Assembly: GCF_004801885.1 (NCBI RefSeq)
Contig: NZ_SSSM01000006.1
Coordinates: 1-64,000 of the forward strand
DNA length: 64,000 nt
Origin: Naasia lichenicola
GTDB taxonomy: Bacteria > Actinomycetota > Actinomycetes > Actinomycetales > Microbacteriaceae
Reading direction: 5' to 3'
Position 1 is the first letter of the stretch; each line of letters begins with the position of its first letter. Below the pieces are notes generated by a model. That model had not been told where the DNA came from. It worked only from the letters and a program-made list of their open reading frames with translations, and did no database searches. Below are positions 44,858-53,426 of this stretch, one piece after another. Made by a program: the position numbers and the translations under genes.

Positions 44858-45349
44858 CTACTGGCCGGTGTAGGGGTCGACGCGCAGGACCTCGACGGCG
44901 ATCTCTCGGCCGTTCGGTGCCACATAGGAGGTCTTGGCGCCGACGGCGAGGCCGAGGATGGACTGGCCGAGCGGGCTCTGCTCGCTGTAGACATCGAGGT
45001 CGCTGTCCCCGGCGATCTCGCGATTGCCGATGAGGAACTGGCTCTCGTCACCGGCAATCGTCGCGGTGATGACGGTGCCGAGCTGCACGGTGTCGGAAGA
45101 GGTGGGCGCGTGCCCGACCTCGGCCGTGCGCAGCAGCTGGGTGAGCTGGCGGATGCGGGCCTCGATCTTGCCCTGCTCCTCCTTGGCGGCGTGGTAGCCG
45201 CCGTTCTCCTTGAGGTCGCCCTCTTCGCGCGCCGCCTCGATCTTCTTGGCGATCTCGCCGCGACCCTCGACGCTGAGGTTCTCGAGCTCTGCGGAGAGAC
45301 GGTCGAAGGCTTCCTGCGTGAGCCAGGTGACCTGGGCTTCCTGCGGCAT
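44858..45349 (-). CDS. greA: transcription elongation factor GreA
   Basis: A 163-residue Gre factor that enters the RNA polymerase secondary channel and stimulates cleavage of backtracked RNA. The N-terminal coiled coil carries the acidic tip AREEGDLKENGGYHAAKEEQ (Asp and Glu catalytic residues, about 41-60). The C-terminal FKBP-like domain contains IAGDSDLDVYSEQSPLGQSILGL. Length and motifs are normal for actinobacteria. The start is ATG 45349 behind AGGAG. DUF4307 lies upstream on the same strand after 140 nt. Confidence 0.97.
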   Translation of the reverse strand: MPQEAQVTWLTQEAFDRLSAELENLSVEGRGEIAKKIEAAREEGDLKENGGYHAAKEEQGKIEARIRQLTQLLRTAEVGHAPTSSDTVQLGTVITATIAGDESQFLIGNREIAGDSDLDVYSEQSPLGQSILGLAVGAKTSYVAPNGREIAVEVLRVDPYTGQ

Positions 45350-45489
45350 GACTGCTCCTGGGGGATGGATCGGGGTGGCGGGACGGAATGGTGCGATCGG
45401 AACGGGGGAGGGAGCCGCTGTGAAGCTGCCTCTTCGCCGGCGTTCGGGCCGGGCCGGACAGCGGAGGTCCGGATGGCGAATATGTGAGC

Positions 45490-45927
45490 CTACGCGAGCC
45501 AGCAGCGGTAGATCAAGCCGGTGTTCGGCCTGATCACGGTGCGAACGGTCTCGACGAAACCGCGGGTGCGCTCGGTCGAGGCGGGGATCTCGACGATCTT
45601 CCAGCCGATGATCTCGAAGCTGTCGTCGAGGGCCTGGACGGCGCAGGTGGCCGCGGTGCCGGGGTCCATGGTGATCTCGAATCGCACCGTGGCGGTGCTG
45701 TCGGTGAGCACGTAGCCGGTGTCGCGGACGTCGATGTCCGCCGTGGTGCCGTCGAGTCCGCCCCAGACGACCCAGGCCGCGAACAGCGCCACGAAGACGA
45801 TCGCGGCGCCCAGCACCAGCAGGCGCGAGCGCTTCCGTCGTCCGGTGGATCGGCCGTAGCGCGCGTCGAGCTCCCCGCCCGGCGACGATTCCGTCGTCGG
45901 GGTGCTCGGCGATGCCGTCCCTGCCAC
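45490..45927 (-). CDS. DUF4307 domain-containing membrane protein
   Basis: A 145-residue actinobacterial protein of unknown function. A polar N-terminus with the motif LDARYGRS precedes a basic GRRKRSR, one transmembrane helix (about 36-56) and an extracellular beta domain with VRFEITMDPGTAATCAVQALDDSFEIIGWKIVEIP. A second Cys in IYRCWLA could pair with the first. I chose GTG 45927, with GGGAG upstream. A TTG at 45948 in the same frame is possible. DUF4307 genes often neighbour greA and trhA, as here. Confidence 0.88.
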   Translation of the reverse strand: MAGTASPSTPTTESSPGGELDARYGRSTGRRKRSRLLVLGAAIVFVALFAAWVVWGGLDGTTADIDVRDTGYVLTDSTATVRFEITMDPGTAATCAVQALDDSFEIIGWKIVEIPASTERTRGFVETVRTVIRPNTGLIYRCWLA

Positions 45928-45977
45928 GAAGCTCCCGTCGTGCGCCAACTACTCTGAATGCAACGCTACAAGCTCAA

Positions 45978-45997
45978 TCCCGGGCGCTCGCCCGGGA
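45978..45997. promoter_or_regulatory. 20-bp GC palindrome between DUF4307 and a small membrane protein gene
   Basis: TCCCGGGCG-CT-CGCCCGGGA is a perfect inverted repeat with a 2-nt centre in the divergent promoter region. It could be an operator or a small cruciform. No protein is indicated. Confidence 0.5.
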
Positions 45998-46069
45998 GCC
46001 CACCGGCCCTCGTCATGGCGCTGCGCACATCGCAGCGACGCGCCGAGTCGGTCGACCAGGAGGATTCCG

Positions 46070-46408
46070 GTGCTCGACCTCGCAACAGCAGTGCTCGCGA
46101 TCAGCGTCCACGTCGACTCCGCACTGCGCACGGTGGCGACGCCGACGCCCTCGCCGGCCCCCGAGTTCGACGAGACCATCGTCACGCCTGGGCCCGCAGG
46201 ATTCATCGTGATCTTCGCGATCGCGCTGCTGACCGTGCTGCTCATCCTCGACATGGTGCGCCGCGTGCGCCGCGTGCGGCTCCGCGACGGTCTCGCCACC
46301 GAGGCGCGGATGGCAAACGAGCTCCGCGTCGGCGGTGACGGCCGCGCGAGCGGTGACGGCCAGGCCAGCGGTGACGGTCGCGGCGCCGGGGACTCGAAGG
46401 CTCCCTGA
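46070..46408 (+). CDS. small single-pass membrane protein
   Basis: A 112-residue protein. The N-terminal LDLATAVLAISVHVDSA is weakly hydrophobic, followed by a Pro/Thr-rich stretch and one clear transmembrane helix (about 42-62, GFIVIFAIALLTVLLILDM). A strongly basic RRVRRVRLRD stop-transfer sequence comes next. The tail repeats GDGRASGDGQASGDGR, a tandem low-complexity feature that can vary in copy number. No function is assigned. Similar short proteins lie beside greA/DUF4307 in related genomes. The start is GTG 46070 behind AGGAGG. Confidence 0.8.
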   Translation: MLDLATAVLAISVHVDSALRTVATPTPSPAPEFDETIVTPGPAGFIVIFAIALLTVLLILDMVRRVRRVRLRDGLATEARMANELRVGGDGRASGDGQASGDGRGAGDSKAP

Positions 46409-46439
46409 GCGGCAGAACCGGGCAACTCGCGAAAGGCCC

Positions 46440-47279
46440 TCAGCCGTTGAAGGCGGGATTCAGCGCGATGAGCAGCGTCGCCGTCCAGTGGCAGCCGAAC
46501 GCGAGCGCGGTGCAGGCGTGGAAGATCTCGTGGAAGCCGAACCTGCCGGGGAACGGGTTGGGCCGCTTGAAGCCGTAGCAGAGCGCGCCCACCGTGTAGA
46601 GCAGTCCGCCGATGAAGATGAGCGCCATCATGACGGCGTTCGCCGCGAACAGGTCGCCCGTGTACATCACGGCGACGAAGCCCAGACCGAGGTACAGGGC
46701 CACGTAGAGCCAGCGCGGCGCACCGATCCACAGCACCCGGAAGAGGATGCCGAGGAACGCGACGACCCACACGAGCGTCAGCAGCAGATTGCCCTTAGCC
46801 GGTGGGAGCGCCAGGAGGGCGAGCGGAGTGTACGTTCCGGCGATCAGCAGGAAGATGTTGGAGTGGTCGATCCGCTTGAGGAGCCGCTTCGCCTTCGGCT
46901 TCCAGTCGAAGCGGTGGTACAGCGCGGAGTTGCCGAACAGCAGCAGTGATGTGACGGCGAAGATCGCGCTCGCCGTCTTCGCGACGGCGCCGTCGGCGAG
47001 GGTGATCAGCACGATCCCGGCTGCGATGGCGAGCGGGAACATCCCCGCATGGATCCAGCCTCGCCAGGTGGGCCGCTGTTCGGGAACAGCGTGGTCGAGC
47101 TCGTCCTCGAGCAGAGGGATCTGTGGCAGATCTGCCCCGTCGCCCACCGGCTCGAGGAGCGACCCCCCTCGGGTCTCCCGGTCGCCGTCGCCCGTCGCGG
47201 CGTCCGCACCCTGCGCCGACTGAGAGGAGACGCGCGCGCGTCCGGACCGGCCGTCGGAGTCGGGGCGGGGGCTGTTCAC
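46440..47279 (-). CDS. trhA: hemolysin III family (TrhA/PAQR) membrane protein
   Basis: A 279-residue seven-helix membrane protein. A 75-residue hydrophilic head precedes WRGWIHAGMFPLAIAAGIVLITLA. Family signatures are NSALYHRFDWKPKAKRLLKRIDHSNIFLLIAGTYTPLALL and the C-terminal FGFHEIFHACTALAFGCHWTATLL, which hold the conserved His/Asp cluster. TrhA-type proteins are tied to membrane energetics and lipid homeostasis. Hemolysis is only a historical label. The start is GTG 47279, with TACAGT exactly 6 nt upstream (leaderless). It is divergent from uppS. Confidence 0.9.
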   Translation of the reverse strand: MNSPRPDSDGRSGRARVSSQSAQGADAATGDGDRETRGGSLLEPVGDGADLPQIPLLEDELDHAVPEQRPTWRGWIHAGMFPLAIAAGIVLITLADGAVAKTASAIFAVTSLLLFGNSALYHRFDWKPKAKRLLKRIDHSNIFLLIAGTYTPLALLALPPAKGNLLLTLVWVVAFLGILFRVLWIGAPRWLYVALYLGLGFVAVMYTGDLFAANAVMMALIFIGGLLYTVGALCYGFKRPNPFPGRFGFHEIFHACTALAFGCHWTATLLIALNPAFNG

Positions 47280-47285
47280 CCGGAC

Positions 47286-47291
47286 ACTGTA
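47286..47291 (-). promoter_or_regulatory. -10 element (TACAGT) for leaderless trhA mRNA
   Basis: On the minus strand TACAGT is followed by GTCCGG and GTG 47279. Confidence 0.6.
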
Positions 47292-47397
47292 CTTGGGGCT
47301 CTCGCAGACACGCTGGAACTCGGGCCGTCATGGAGGCCGCCCGCCCGGCACTCGCAGGTCCCCGACGTGGTGGGCGGCGGGGCTCGATGCTTGCGAC

Positions 47398-47403
47398 TAA
47401 CGT
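47398..47403 (+). promoter_or_regulatory. -10 element (TAACGT) for leaderless uppS mRNA
   Basis: TAACGT is followed by GATGGC and GTG 47410. Confidence 0.6.
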
Positions 47404-47409
47404 GATGGC

Positions 47410-48195
47410 GTGCTCGCACGCCAAGCGCAGACGCCGCGCAATCCGATCTACGCGCTCTATCAGCGCGGGATCCGCAAGCAGCTGAGCCCGGAGACCGTCC
47501 CGAGGCACATCGCCATGATCCTCGACGGAAATCGCCGCTGGGCCAAGCAGCTCGGTCTCGAGACCGCTGCGCACGGCCACCGCGCGGGCGCCGACAAGAT
47601 CGGCGAGTTCCTCGTCTGGTGCGACGATCTCGGCGTCGAGGTGGCCACTCTCTACCTGCTCTCCACGGACAACCTCACCGGCCGCGATCCGGCCGAGCTC
47701 AACGCGCTCTTCGAGATCATCGGCGATCTGGCAGCGGACCTGTCCAAGTTCCGCGACTGGCGGGTCAAGCAGGTCGGCTCCAATGCGGGCCTGCCCGACG
47801 AGCTCGTGGCCAAGCTGGCCGCCGCCGAGCTGGCCACCGCGGACCACAGCGGGCTGCACGTCAACCTCGCCGTCGGCTACGGCGGGCGCAAGGAGATCGC
47901 CGACGCGATGCGCAGCATCGTCGCGTCGCACCATCTGCAGGGCGGCACCATCGAGGACCTCGCGGCCGTGCTGACCCCCGAGCTGATCAGCGAGCACCTC
48001 TACACCGGCGGTCAGCCCGATCCGGATCTCGTCATCCGCACCTCCGGCGAGCAGCGGATGTCGGACTTCATGCTCTGGCAGAGCGCACACAGCGAGCTCT
48101 ACTTCGTCGAGGCGCTCGGCCCCGACCTGCGCGAGGTCGACTTCCTCCGTGCCGTCCGCGACTACGGCAAGCGCCACCGCCGCTACGGCAGCTGA
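47410..48195 (+). CDS. uppS: isoprenyl transferase (cis-prenyl diphosphate synthase)
   Basis: A 261-residue cis-prenyltransferase that lengthens allylic diphosphates with IPP to make the lipid carrier for the cell wall. Signatures are IAMILDGNRRWAKQLGL (catalytic Asp), GADKIGEFLVWCDDLGV, TLYLLSTDNL and the C-terminal DLVIRTSGEQRMSDFMLWQSAHSELYF, with the diphosphate-binding Arg residues and the Glu. Actinobacteria often carry two such enzymes with different product lengths, so the exact chain length is not fixed by sequence. The start is GTG 47410, 6 nt after TAACGT. Confidence 0.94.
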   Translation: MLARQAQTPRNPIYALYQRGIRKQLSPETVPRHIAMILDGNRRWAKQLGLETAAHGHRAGADKIGEFLVWCDDLGVEVATLYLLSTDNLTGRDPAELNALFEIIGDLAADLSKFRDWRVKQVGSNAGLPDELVAKLAAAELATADHSGLHVNLAVGYGGRKEIADAMRSIVASHHLQGGTIEDLAAVLTPELISEHLYTGGQPDPDLVIRTSGEQRMSDFMLWQSAHSELYFVEALGPDLREVDFLRAVRDYGKRHRRYGS

Positions 48196-48296
48196 CCTGC
48201 AGCCCTGATCTTCAGGCCTGACCCACAGCCCGGATCCGCCGCAGAGGGTGGCCGCTCCGGACCGGCGTGTCGGGCCCCCGTAGGCTGTCGGGTGCC

Positions 48297-49430
48297 ATGA
48301 CGACGACCATCGACGACTTCGCCGCAGGATTCCGAGAGGAACCCGGCTTCCTCGACTACGCATCGTTCGGTCCGCTGTCCGCCGCGGTCGCCGCCGAGGC
48401 CGATGCCCTGAACGAGCTGGTGGGCCGCGCCAGATTCGGTGCCGTCGACCAGCTCGCGGACGAGGACGAGCGGGCGCGAGCGGCACTCGCGGGGCTCACG
48501 GGCTTCCGCGCCGACCAGGTCGTGCTGCAGCCCGACACCAGCACGGGCCTCATGCACGCCATGTTCGGCCTCACCGGTGGAGTGCTGCTCTCGCCGGCCG
48601 ACTACCCGGCGCTGACCTTCGCGGCGGTGCGCGCCGAGCAGACCCTCGGCGTCGTGGCGCCCGTCTGGCTCGACACCGATCACGGCAGGGTCACCCCGGG
48701 CCGGATCCGCGAGCAGCTCACCTCCACCACCGTGGCCGTTGCGGTCAGCCTCGTCGATCCGCGGACCGGATACCTCGCCGACATCGACGGCATCCGCCAG
48801 GTGATCGGCGACCGGCTGCTCATCGTCGACGTGATCCAGGGCTTCGGCGTGGTCGATGCGCCCTGGGGCGTGGCGGACATCATCGTCGGCGGCGGCCACA
48901 AGTGGCTGCGCGCCGGGTGGAGCACGGGCTACCTGGCGATGAGCGATCGCGCTGTCGACCAGCTCACCCCGGTCTTCTCGGGCTACCGCGGCACATCGCG
49001 GACAGATCTCACGCCGTGGGACGAGGTGCTCGACCCCGTGCAGGGCGCCGCGGCCTATCGCGTCACGAGCAGCGACCCCCTCGCAGCAGGCCGGCTCGCA
49101 ACCGCGCTCGAGGAGGTGGCATCGGTCGGCATCCCGGCGATCAACGAGGCCGTCTCCGATCGGGTCAGCCGGGTGATCGACCTGGCCGACGAGTTCGCCA
49201 TCCCGATCGTCTCATCGCGGGCCCCCAACGAGCGCGCCGGCATCGTCATCGTCGAACCGCCCGCCGAGCACCTCACGGTGATGACCGCGTCGCTGTTCAA
49301 CCACGGCGTCGCCGCCACCGTGCGCCAGGGCAGGGTGCGTCTCGCCCCGCACGCTGCGACCGGCCAGGAGACCCTCGACATGCTGCGCGCCGCGTTCACC
49401 AGCTACGGCTCCGCGATCCGGATGCGCTGA
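48297..49430 (+). CDS. aminotransferase class V-fold PLP enzyme
   Basis: A 377-residue PLP enzyme of fold type I, NifS/isopenicillin-epimerase-like. The PLP lysine is in IIVGGGHKWLRAGWSTGYLAM. LIVDVIQGFGVVD carries the pyridine-binding Asp. VVLQPDTSTGLMHAMFGL binds phosphate, and the C-terminal domain has VRLAPHAATGQETLDML. There is no active-site Cys like a cysteine desulfurase, so the reaction is unknown. The start is ATG 48297, 10 nt after TAGGCT. An upstream GTG at 48267 is in frame. Confidence 0.85.
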   Translation: MTTTIDDFAAGFREEPGFLDYASFGPLSAAVAAEADALNELVGRARFGAVDQLADEDERARAALAGLTGFRADQVVLQPDTSTGLMHAMFGLTGGVLLSPADYPALTFAAVRAEQTLGVVAPVWLDTDHGRVTPGRIREQLTSTTVAVAVSLVDPRTGYLADIDGIRQVIGDRLLIVDVIQGFGVVDAPWGVADIIVGGGHKWLRAGWSTGYLAMSDRAVDQLTPVFSGYRGTSRTDLTPWDEVLDPVQGAAAYRVTSSDPLAAGRLATALEEVASVGIPAINEAVSDRVSRVIDLADEFAIPIVSSRAPNERAGIVIVEPPAEHLTVMTASLFNHGVAATVRQGRVRLAPHAATGQETLDMLRAAFTSYGSAIRMR

Positions 49431-49705
49431 CCGCTGTCGGCAGGTCGGGAGGGCTTGCGCGGACGTCGGCGCAGATGAATCCCAGGTCAGCGGCGCATTC
49501 CGCGCCCGAGGTCAATCGTTAATCTTCTCGTAACGTGCCGAAACGCGTGGGAGTACCCGACATGGACCAACGTGTCGTAACGTTCCCTCATCGAGTAAGT
49601 GACTCGATCGAAACGGCCACATAAGTACGTTTCGTTGACGTCTCCACCGTGGCCGTCTCGAATACACGGAGTGCGAGCAGCTCGCACCCCGGGGTGGGAG
49701 AGACT
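49431..49705 (+). promoter_or_regulatory. 275-nt structured leader before phoH
   Basis: The interval holds a direct repeat TCGTAACGT at 49528-49536 and 49575-49583 (47 nt apart), a hairpin TCGAGT-AAGTG-ACTCGA (49591-49607), and an inverted repeat CGAAACG (49609-49615)/CGTTTCG (49628-49634). This AT-richer stretch stands out from the surroundings and probably holds the phoH promoter. No protein gene is seen. Confidence 0.45.
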
Positions 49706-51079
49706 GTGGCATCTGAGGCCCGTTCGACGTCCGGCACCAATCGCAGCACCGAGAGCATGGGGCACGTCTCCGGACGCAGCTCGACCGGTGAGCGAACCTA
49801 CGTGCTGGACACATCCGTCCTGCTGTCCGATCCCAAGGCGATCCTCCGGTTCGCCGAGCACGCCGTCGTGCTGCCGGTGATCGTCATCACGGAACTGGAG
49901 GCCAAGCGGAACGACCCGGAGATCGGGTACTTCGCACGCCAGGCACTGCGCAATCTCGACGATCTGCGCGTGCACCACGAACGGCTCGACTTCCCCATCC
50001 CAATCGGCGACGACGGCGGATCCATCCGGGTGGAGCTCAACCACTCGAACATGTCCGCCCTGCCGTCCGGTCTGCAGCTGGGCGACAACGACTCCCGCAT
50101 CCTCGCGGTCGCGATGAACCTCAAGAACGACGGCCTCGACGTGGTCATCGTCTCGAAGGACCTGCCGATGCGCGTCAAGGCCTCCTCGATCGGCATCCCT
50201 GCCGAGGAGTACCGCGCCGAGCTCGCCGTCGACTCGGGCTACACCGGCATCGCCGAGATCGCCCTCTCCGGCAACCAGGTGGCCGACCTCTACGACCACG
50301 AGCGCCTCACGACCGACGCCGTGAACGGCCTGCCCATCAACACCGGGCTCGTCATCTCGTCGGAACGCGGATCGGCTCTTGGCCGAGTGACGTCGAAGAA
50401 CGAGCTGCGGATCGTCCGCGGCGACCGCGAGCTTTTCGGCCTGCACGGTCGCTCCGCCGAGCAGCGGCTCGCCATCGACATGCTCCTCGACCCCGAAATC
50501 GGCATCGTCTCGCTCGGCGGACGCGCGGGCACCGGGAAGTCGGCGCTGGCGCTCTGCGCCGGACTCGAATCCGTGCTCGAGAAGCAGCAGCACCGCAAGA
50601 TCATGGTCTTCCGCCCGCTCTACGCGGTGGGCGGCCAGGAGCTCGGCTTCCTGCCGGGCGACGCCCAGGAGAAGATGAACCCGTGGGGTCAGGCCGTCTT
50701 CGACACCCTCGGCGCGATCGTCTCGCCCAACGTGGTCGAGGAGGTCGTCGAGCGGGGCATCCTGGAAGTGCTGCCGCTCACCCACATCCGAGGTCGCTCT
50801 CTGCACGACGCGTTCGTGATCGTGGACGAGGCCCAGTCGCTCGAGCGCAATGTTTTGCTCACGGTGCTCAGCCGGATCGGCCAGAACTCCCGGGTGGTGC
50901 TCACCCACGACGTGGCGCAGCGCGACAACCTGCGCGTCGGTCGGCACGACGGCGTCGCATCGGTCATCGAGACGCTCAAGGGCCACGGCCTGTTCGGTCA
51001 CATCACGCTGACCCGCTCGGAGCGCTCCGCCATCGCCGCGCTCGTGACCGAGATGCTGGAGTCGAACGAGCTCGCCTAG
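49706..51079 (+). CDS. phoH: PIN domain-PhoH fusion protein (PhoH2-type)
   Basis: A 457-residue two-domain protein. The N-terminal PIN-like RNase domain (about 30-165) has [31 protein letters not shown] and NDSRILAVA, with the acidic residues spaced as in PIN nucleases. The C-terminal PhoH ATPase/helicase domain has [18 protein letters not shown] (Walker A, about 275), [14 protein letters not shown] (Walker B) and [12 protein letters not shown]. PhoH2-type proteins unwind and cleave RNA. The start is GTG 49706 behind GGGAGAG. The open frame from 49649 is unsupported. A hairpin follows the gene. Confidence 0.93.
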   Translation: MASEARSTSGTNRSTESMGHVSGRSSTGERTYVLDTSVLLSDPKAILRFAEHAVVLPVIVITELEAKRNDPEIGYFARQALRNLDDLRVHHERLDFPIPIGDDGGSIRVELNHSNMSALPSGLQLGDNDSRILAVAMNLKNDGLDVVIVSKDLPMRVKASSIGIPAEEYRAELAVDSGYTGIAEIALSGNQVADLYDHERLTTDAVNGLPINTGLVISSERGSALGRVTSKNELRIVRGDRELFGLHGRSAEQRLAIDMLLDPEIGIVSLGGRAGTGKSALALCAGLESVLEKQQHRKIMVFRPLYAVGGQELGFLPGDAQEKMNPWGQAVFDTLGAIVSPNVVEEVVERGILEVLPLTHIRGRSLHDAFVIVDEAQSLERNVLLTVLSRIGQNSRVVLTHDVAQRDNLRVGRHDGVASVIETLKGHGLFGHITLTRSERSAIAALVTEMLESNELA

Positions 51080-51103
51080 CCGCGACCGCCGACCCGACCA
51101 CCT

Positions 51104-51159
51104 GAACTGCCCAGTTCTGCCGCCTGACGTGCTCTGCGAGCGGCAGAACTGGGCAGTTC
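51104..51159. repeat. CTGCCCAGTTCTGCCGC hairpin element, copy 2
   Basis: A perfect 20-bp inverted repeat: 51104-51123 pairs with 51140-51159 around a 16-nt loop. It follows phoH and precedes the prepilin peptidase promoter. The arm is shared with the imperfect hairpin at 18600-18649. A half copy (GAGCGGCAGAACCGGGCA) is at about 46407, after the small membrane-protein gene. Confidence 0.88.
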
Positions 51160-51207
51160 GGCATCCGGGGCTGTGGATAACTCCCGCATTCGACGTCGTC
51201 GTCCGGC

Positions 51208-51213
51208 TACCGT
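51208..51213 (+). promoter_or_regulatory. -10 element (TACCGT) for leaderless prepilin peptidase gene
   Basis: TACCGT is followed by GCGGGC and ATG 51220. Confidence 0.6.
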
Positions 51214-51219
51214 GCGGGC

Positions 51220-51879
51220 ATGATCGCGCATCGGGTCTCCGAGTCCTCGTCCGCCGGGGCATCAGCTGACGCATCCGCATCCGCATCCGCATCCGAATCG
51301 ACCGACTCGTCGGCGGGCACCGCCGTTCGGCTCCGTCGCCGTGGGGTCCGCCGCTGGGCCGTCCCCACGCTCGAGGTCGGATCAGGCATGGCGCTGGCCG
51401 TGGTGGGGCTCATCGCTGTCGGATGGTCGCCCGCATTGGTCGGCGTGCTCTACCTGGCGGCCGTGACCCCGGCGCTGGTCCGAATCGATCTCACCGTGCA
51501 CCGGCTGCCGAACGTCCTCGTGCTGCCCGGGTATGCCGCCGCCGGTGTGAGCGTCGTCCTGACCTGGGTGGCCGACGGCGGTCTGCCCGCTGCGGCGCTC
51601 ATCGCGGGCGCCGCCTGGTTCGGCTTCCTGCTGCTGCTCAACCTCGCCGGCGGCATGGGCATGGGCGACGTCAAGCTCGGGGGAGTGCTCGGCCTCGTCC
51701 TCGGCGCCATCTCCGTCGACGCCGCTCTGCTGGGCCCGATGCTGGCGTTCCTCAGCGGCGGGATCGCCGCCATCGTGCTGCTGGTCGTCCGTCGACGCCG
51801 CGGAACCCGCATGCCGTTCGGGCCCTATCTGCTGCTGGGCTTCTGGGCAGCGGTGCTGCTCAGCTCCTCGCCGCTATGA
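51220..51879 (+). CDS. A24 family prepilin peptidase
   Basis: A 219-residue aspartic membrane peptidase that cleaves type IV prepilin-like leaders. Six hydrophobic helices are predicted. The catalytic Asp pair is seen as VRIDLTVHRLPN and GMGMGDVKLGG (the GxGD motif), and the end PFGPYLLLG is also conserved. The N-terminal methylase-type zinc domain of larger PilD proteins is absent. Residues about 14-26 are an (AS)n stretch encoded by a GCATCC tandem. No pilin genes are in the window, so it acts on proteins encoded elsewhere (Tad/Flp pili or pseudopilins). The start is ATG 51220, leaderless. Confidence 0.9.
   Translation: MIAHRVSESSSAGASADASASASASESTDSSAGTAVRLRRRGVRRWAVPTLEVGSGMALAVVGLIAVGWSPALVGVLYLAAVTPALVRIDLTVHRLPNVLVLPGYAAAGVSVVLTWVADGGLPAAALIAGAAWFGFLLLLNLAGGMGMGDVKLGGVLGLVLGAISVDAALLGPMLAFLSGGIAAIVLLVVRRRRGTRMPFGPYLLLGFWAAVLLSSSPL
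51271..51300 (+). repeat. GCATCC hexamer tandem inside the prepilin peptidase gene
   Basis: Four perfect GCATCC units and one degenerate unit (GAATCG) encode an alternating Ala-Ser stretch. A change in copy number would lengthen or shorten the cytoplasmic head without shifting the frame. Confidence 0.85.
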
Positions 51880-51928
51880 AACAAGGCTCCCCGCTACGGA
51901 AAGATCCGCAGCGGGGAGCCACTTCATA
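51875..51928. terminator. bidirectional hairpin between prepilin peptidase and fumC
   Basis: GGCTCCCCGCT (51885-51895) pairs perfectly with AGCGGGGAGCC (51910-51920), with an inner CGGA/TCCG stem and an outer TATGAA (51875-51880)/TTCATA (51923-51928) pair. It lies between two convergent genes and can terminate both. Confidence 0.85.
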
Positions 51929-51944
51929 CCGCGGCGAGCGGAGC

Positions 51945-53339
51945 TCAGCCGGGACGGGTCATCGAAAGCACGTCGAGCGCAGTGTCGAGCTGCTCGATGG
52001 TCAGCTCGCCGCGATCGACGTATCCGAGGTCGAGAACCGCCTCCCGGATCGTCTGCTTGTGCGCGGCGGCGTGCTTGACGATCTTGGCTGCTGCCTCGTA
52101 GCCGATGATCCTGTTCAGTGGGGTCACGATCGAGGGCGACGACTCGGCCAGGGCGAGCGCGTGCTCGACGTTCGGCTCGAGGCCATCGACGGTCTTGTCG
52201 GCGAGCAGTCGCGTGGCGCTCGCCAGCAGGCGGATCGACTCGAGCAGTGCGGTGCCCATCACGGGGATCGCCACGTTCAGCTCGAAGAAGCCGGATGCTC
52301 CCGACCAGGCGATGGTGGCGTCGTTGCCGATGACGCGGGCGCTCACCATGAGCACCGCCTCGGGGATGACCGGGTTGACCTTGCCGGGCATGATCGACGA
52401 GCCGGGCTGGAGGTCGGGGATGTGCAGCTCGCCGAGGCCGGCGTTGGGGCCCGAGCCCATCCAGCGGATGTCGTTGCAGATCTTGGTGAGACTCACGGCG
52501 AGCACGCGCAGCGCTCCCGAGGCCTCCACCAGTCCATCGCGGGCGCCCTGCGCCTCGAAGTGGTCGAGGGCCTCGGTGATCGGCAGGCCGGTGTCCTCGG
52601 CGAGGACCTGGATGACCTTCTGCGGGAAGCCGAGCGGGGTGTTGATGCCCGTGCCCGTCGCGGTGCCGCCGAGCGGCACCTCGGCGACGCGCGGGATGGT
52701 GGCCTGCACGCGGTCGATGGCGAGCCGGATCTGCCGGGCGTAGCCGCCGAACTCCTGGCCGAAGGTGACCGGGGTGGCATCCATCAGGTGGGTGCGGCCC
52801 GACTTGACGATGGACTTCCAGGCCTCGGCCTTGGTCTCGAGCGACTCCGCGAGGTGCTCGAGCGAGGGGACCAGCTGGGTCAGCAGCGCCTCGGTGACGG
52901 CGATGTGCACCGAGGTGGGGAACACGTCGTTGGAGGACTGCGAGGCGTTGACGTGGTCGTTGGGGTGCACGGGGGAGCCGAGCGCCGTGCTCGCGAGGGT
53001 GGCGAGCACCTCGTTCATGTTCATGTTCGAGGAGGTGCCGCTGCCGGTCTGGTAGACGTCGATCGGGAACTCGCTGAAGTAGCCGCCGGCGATGACCTGG
53101 TCGGCGGCGCCGACGATCGCCTGGGAGATGTCGGCGTCGAGGCGGCCGAGCTGGGTGTTCACGATCGCGGCAGCGCGCTTGATGCGGGCGAGCGCCACGA
53201 TCTGCGCGTCTTCGAGGCCGGCACCCGAGATGGGGAAGTTCTCCACCGCCCGCTGGGTCTGCGCGGCGTAGAGCGCGTTCAGGGGAACCCGCACCTCGCC
53301 CATCGTGTCGTGCTCGGTGCGGTACTCCGTGTCCACCAC
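51945..53339 (-). CDS. fumC: class II fumarate hydratase
   Basis: A 464-residue iron-free fumarase of the TCA cycle. The fold family signature [17 protein letters not shown] is intact. [37 protein letters not shown] and [15 protein letters not shown] supply the substrate-binding and catalytic residues. The start is GTG 53339 (a second GTG follows it) behind AGGAGG at 8 nt. Full length. A gap of about 87 nt separates it from the carbonic anhydrase gene upstream on the same strand. Confidence 0.97.
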   Translation of the reverse strand: MVDTEYRTEHDTMGEVRVPLNALYAAQTQRAVENFPISGAGLEDAQIVALARIKRAAAIVNTQLGRLDADISQAIVGAADQVIAGGYFSEFPIDVYQTGSGTSSNMNMNEVLATLASTALGSPVHPNDHVNASQSSNDVFPTSVHIAVTEALLTQLVPSLEHLAESLETKAEAWKSIVKSGRTHLMDATPVTFGQEFGGYARQIRLAIDRVQATIPRVAEVPLGGTATGTGINTPLGFPQKVIQVLAEDTGLPITEALDHFEAQGARDGLVEASGALRVLAVSLTKICNDIRWMGSGPNAGLGELHIPDLQPGSSIMPGKVNPVIPEAVLMVSARVIGNDATIAWSGASGFFELNVAIPVMGTALLESIRLLASATRLLADKTVDGLEPNVEHALALAESSPSIVTPLNRIIGYEAAAKIVKHAAAHKQTIREAVLDLGYVDRGELTIEQLDTALDVLSMTRPG

Positions 53340-53426
53340 TGCGTGGTCCTCCTGATCGGTGAGGGGTGAGAATCTTGCGGAACTGGTCGTGCGAACGTGT
53401 CGTGCGAAATGTGCCGTGCGAGCGCC

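Noticed and set aside
42959-45487. 842-codon open frame opposite the TPM gene and greA
   Set aside because: Antisense shadow crossing a repeat hairpin and two real genes.
45902-46069. Longer version of the small membrane protein starting at 45902
   Set aside because: The extension has no ribosome-binding site and crosses the promoter and palindrome. GTG 46070 has AGGAGG.
46828-46841. Third copy of the TACGTTCC hairpin arm inside trhA
   Set aside because: A 14-nt match to GTGTACGTTCCGGC, but it lies in coding sequence for a conserved Thr-Tyr motif and has no partner arm.
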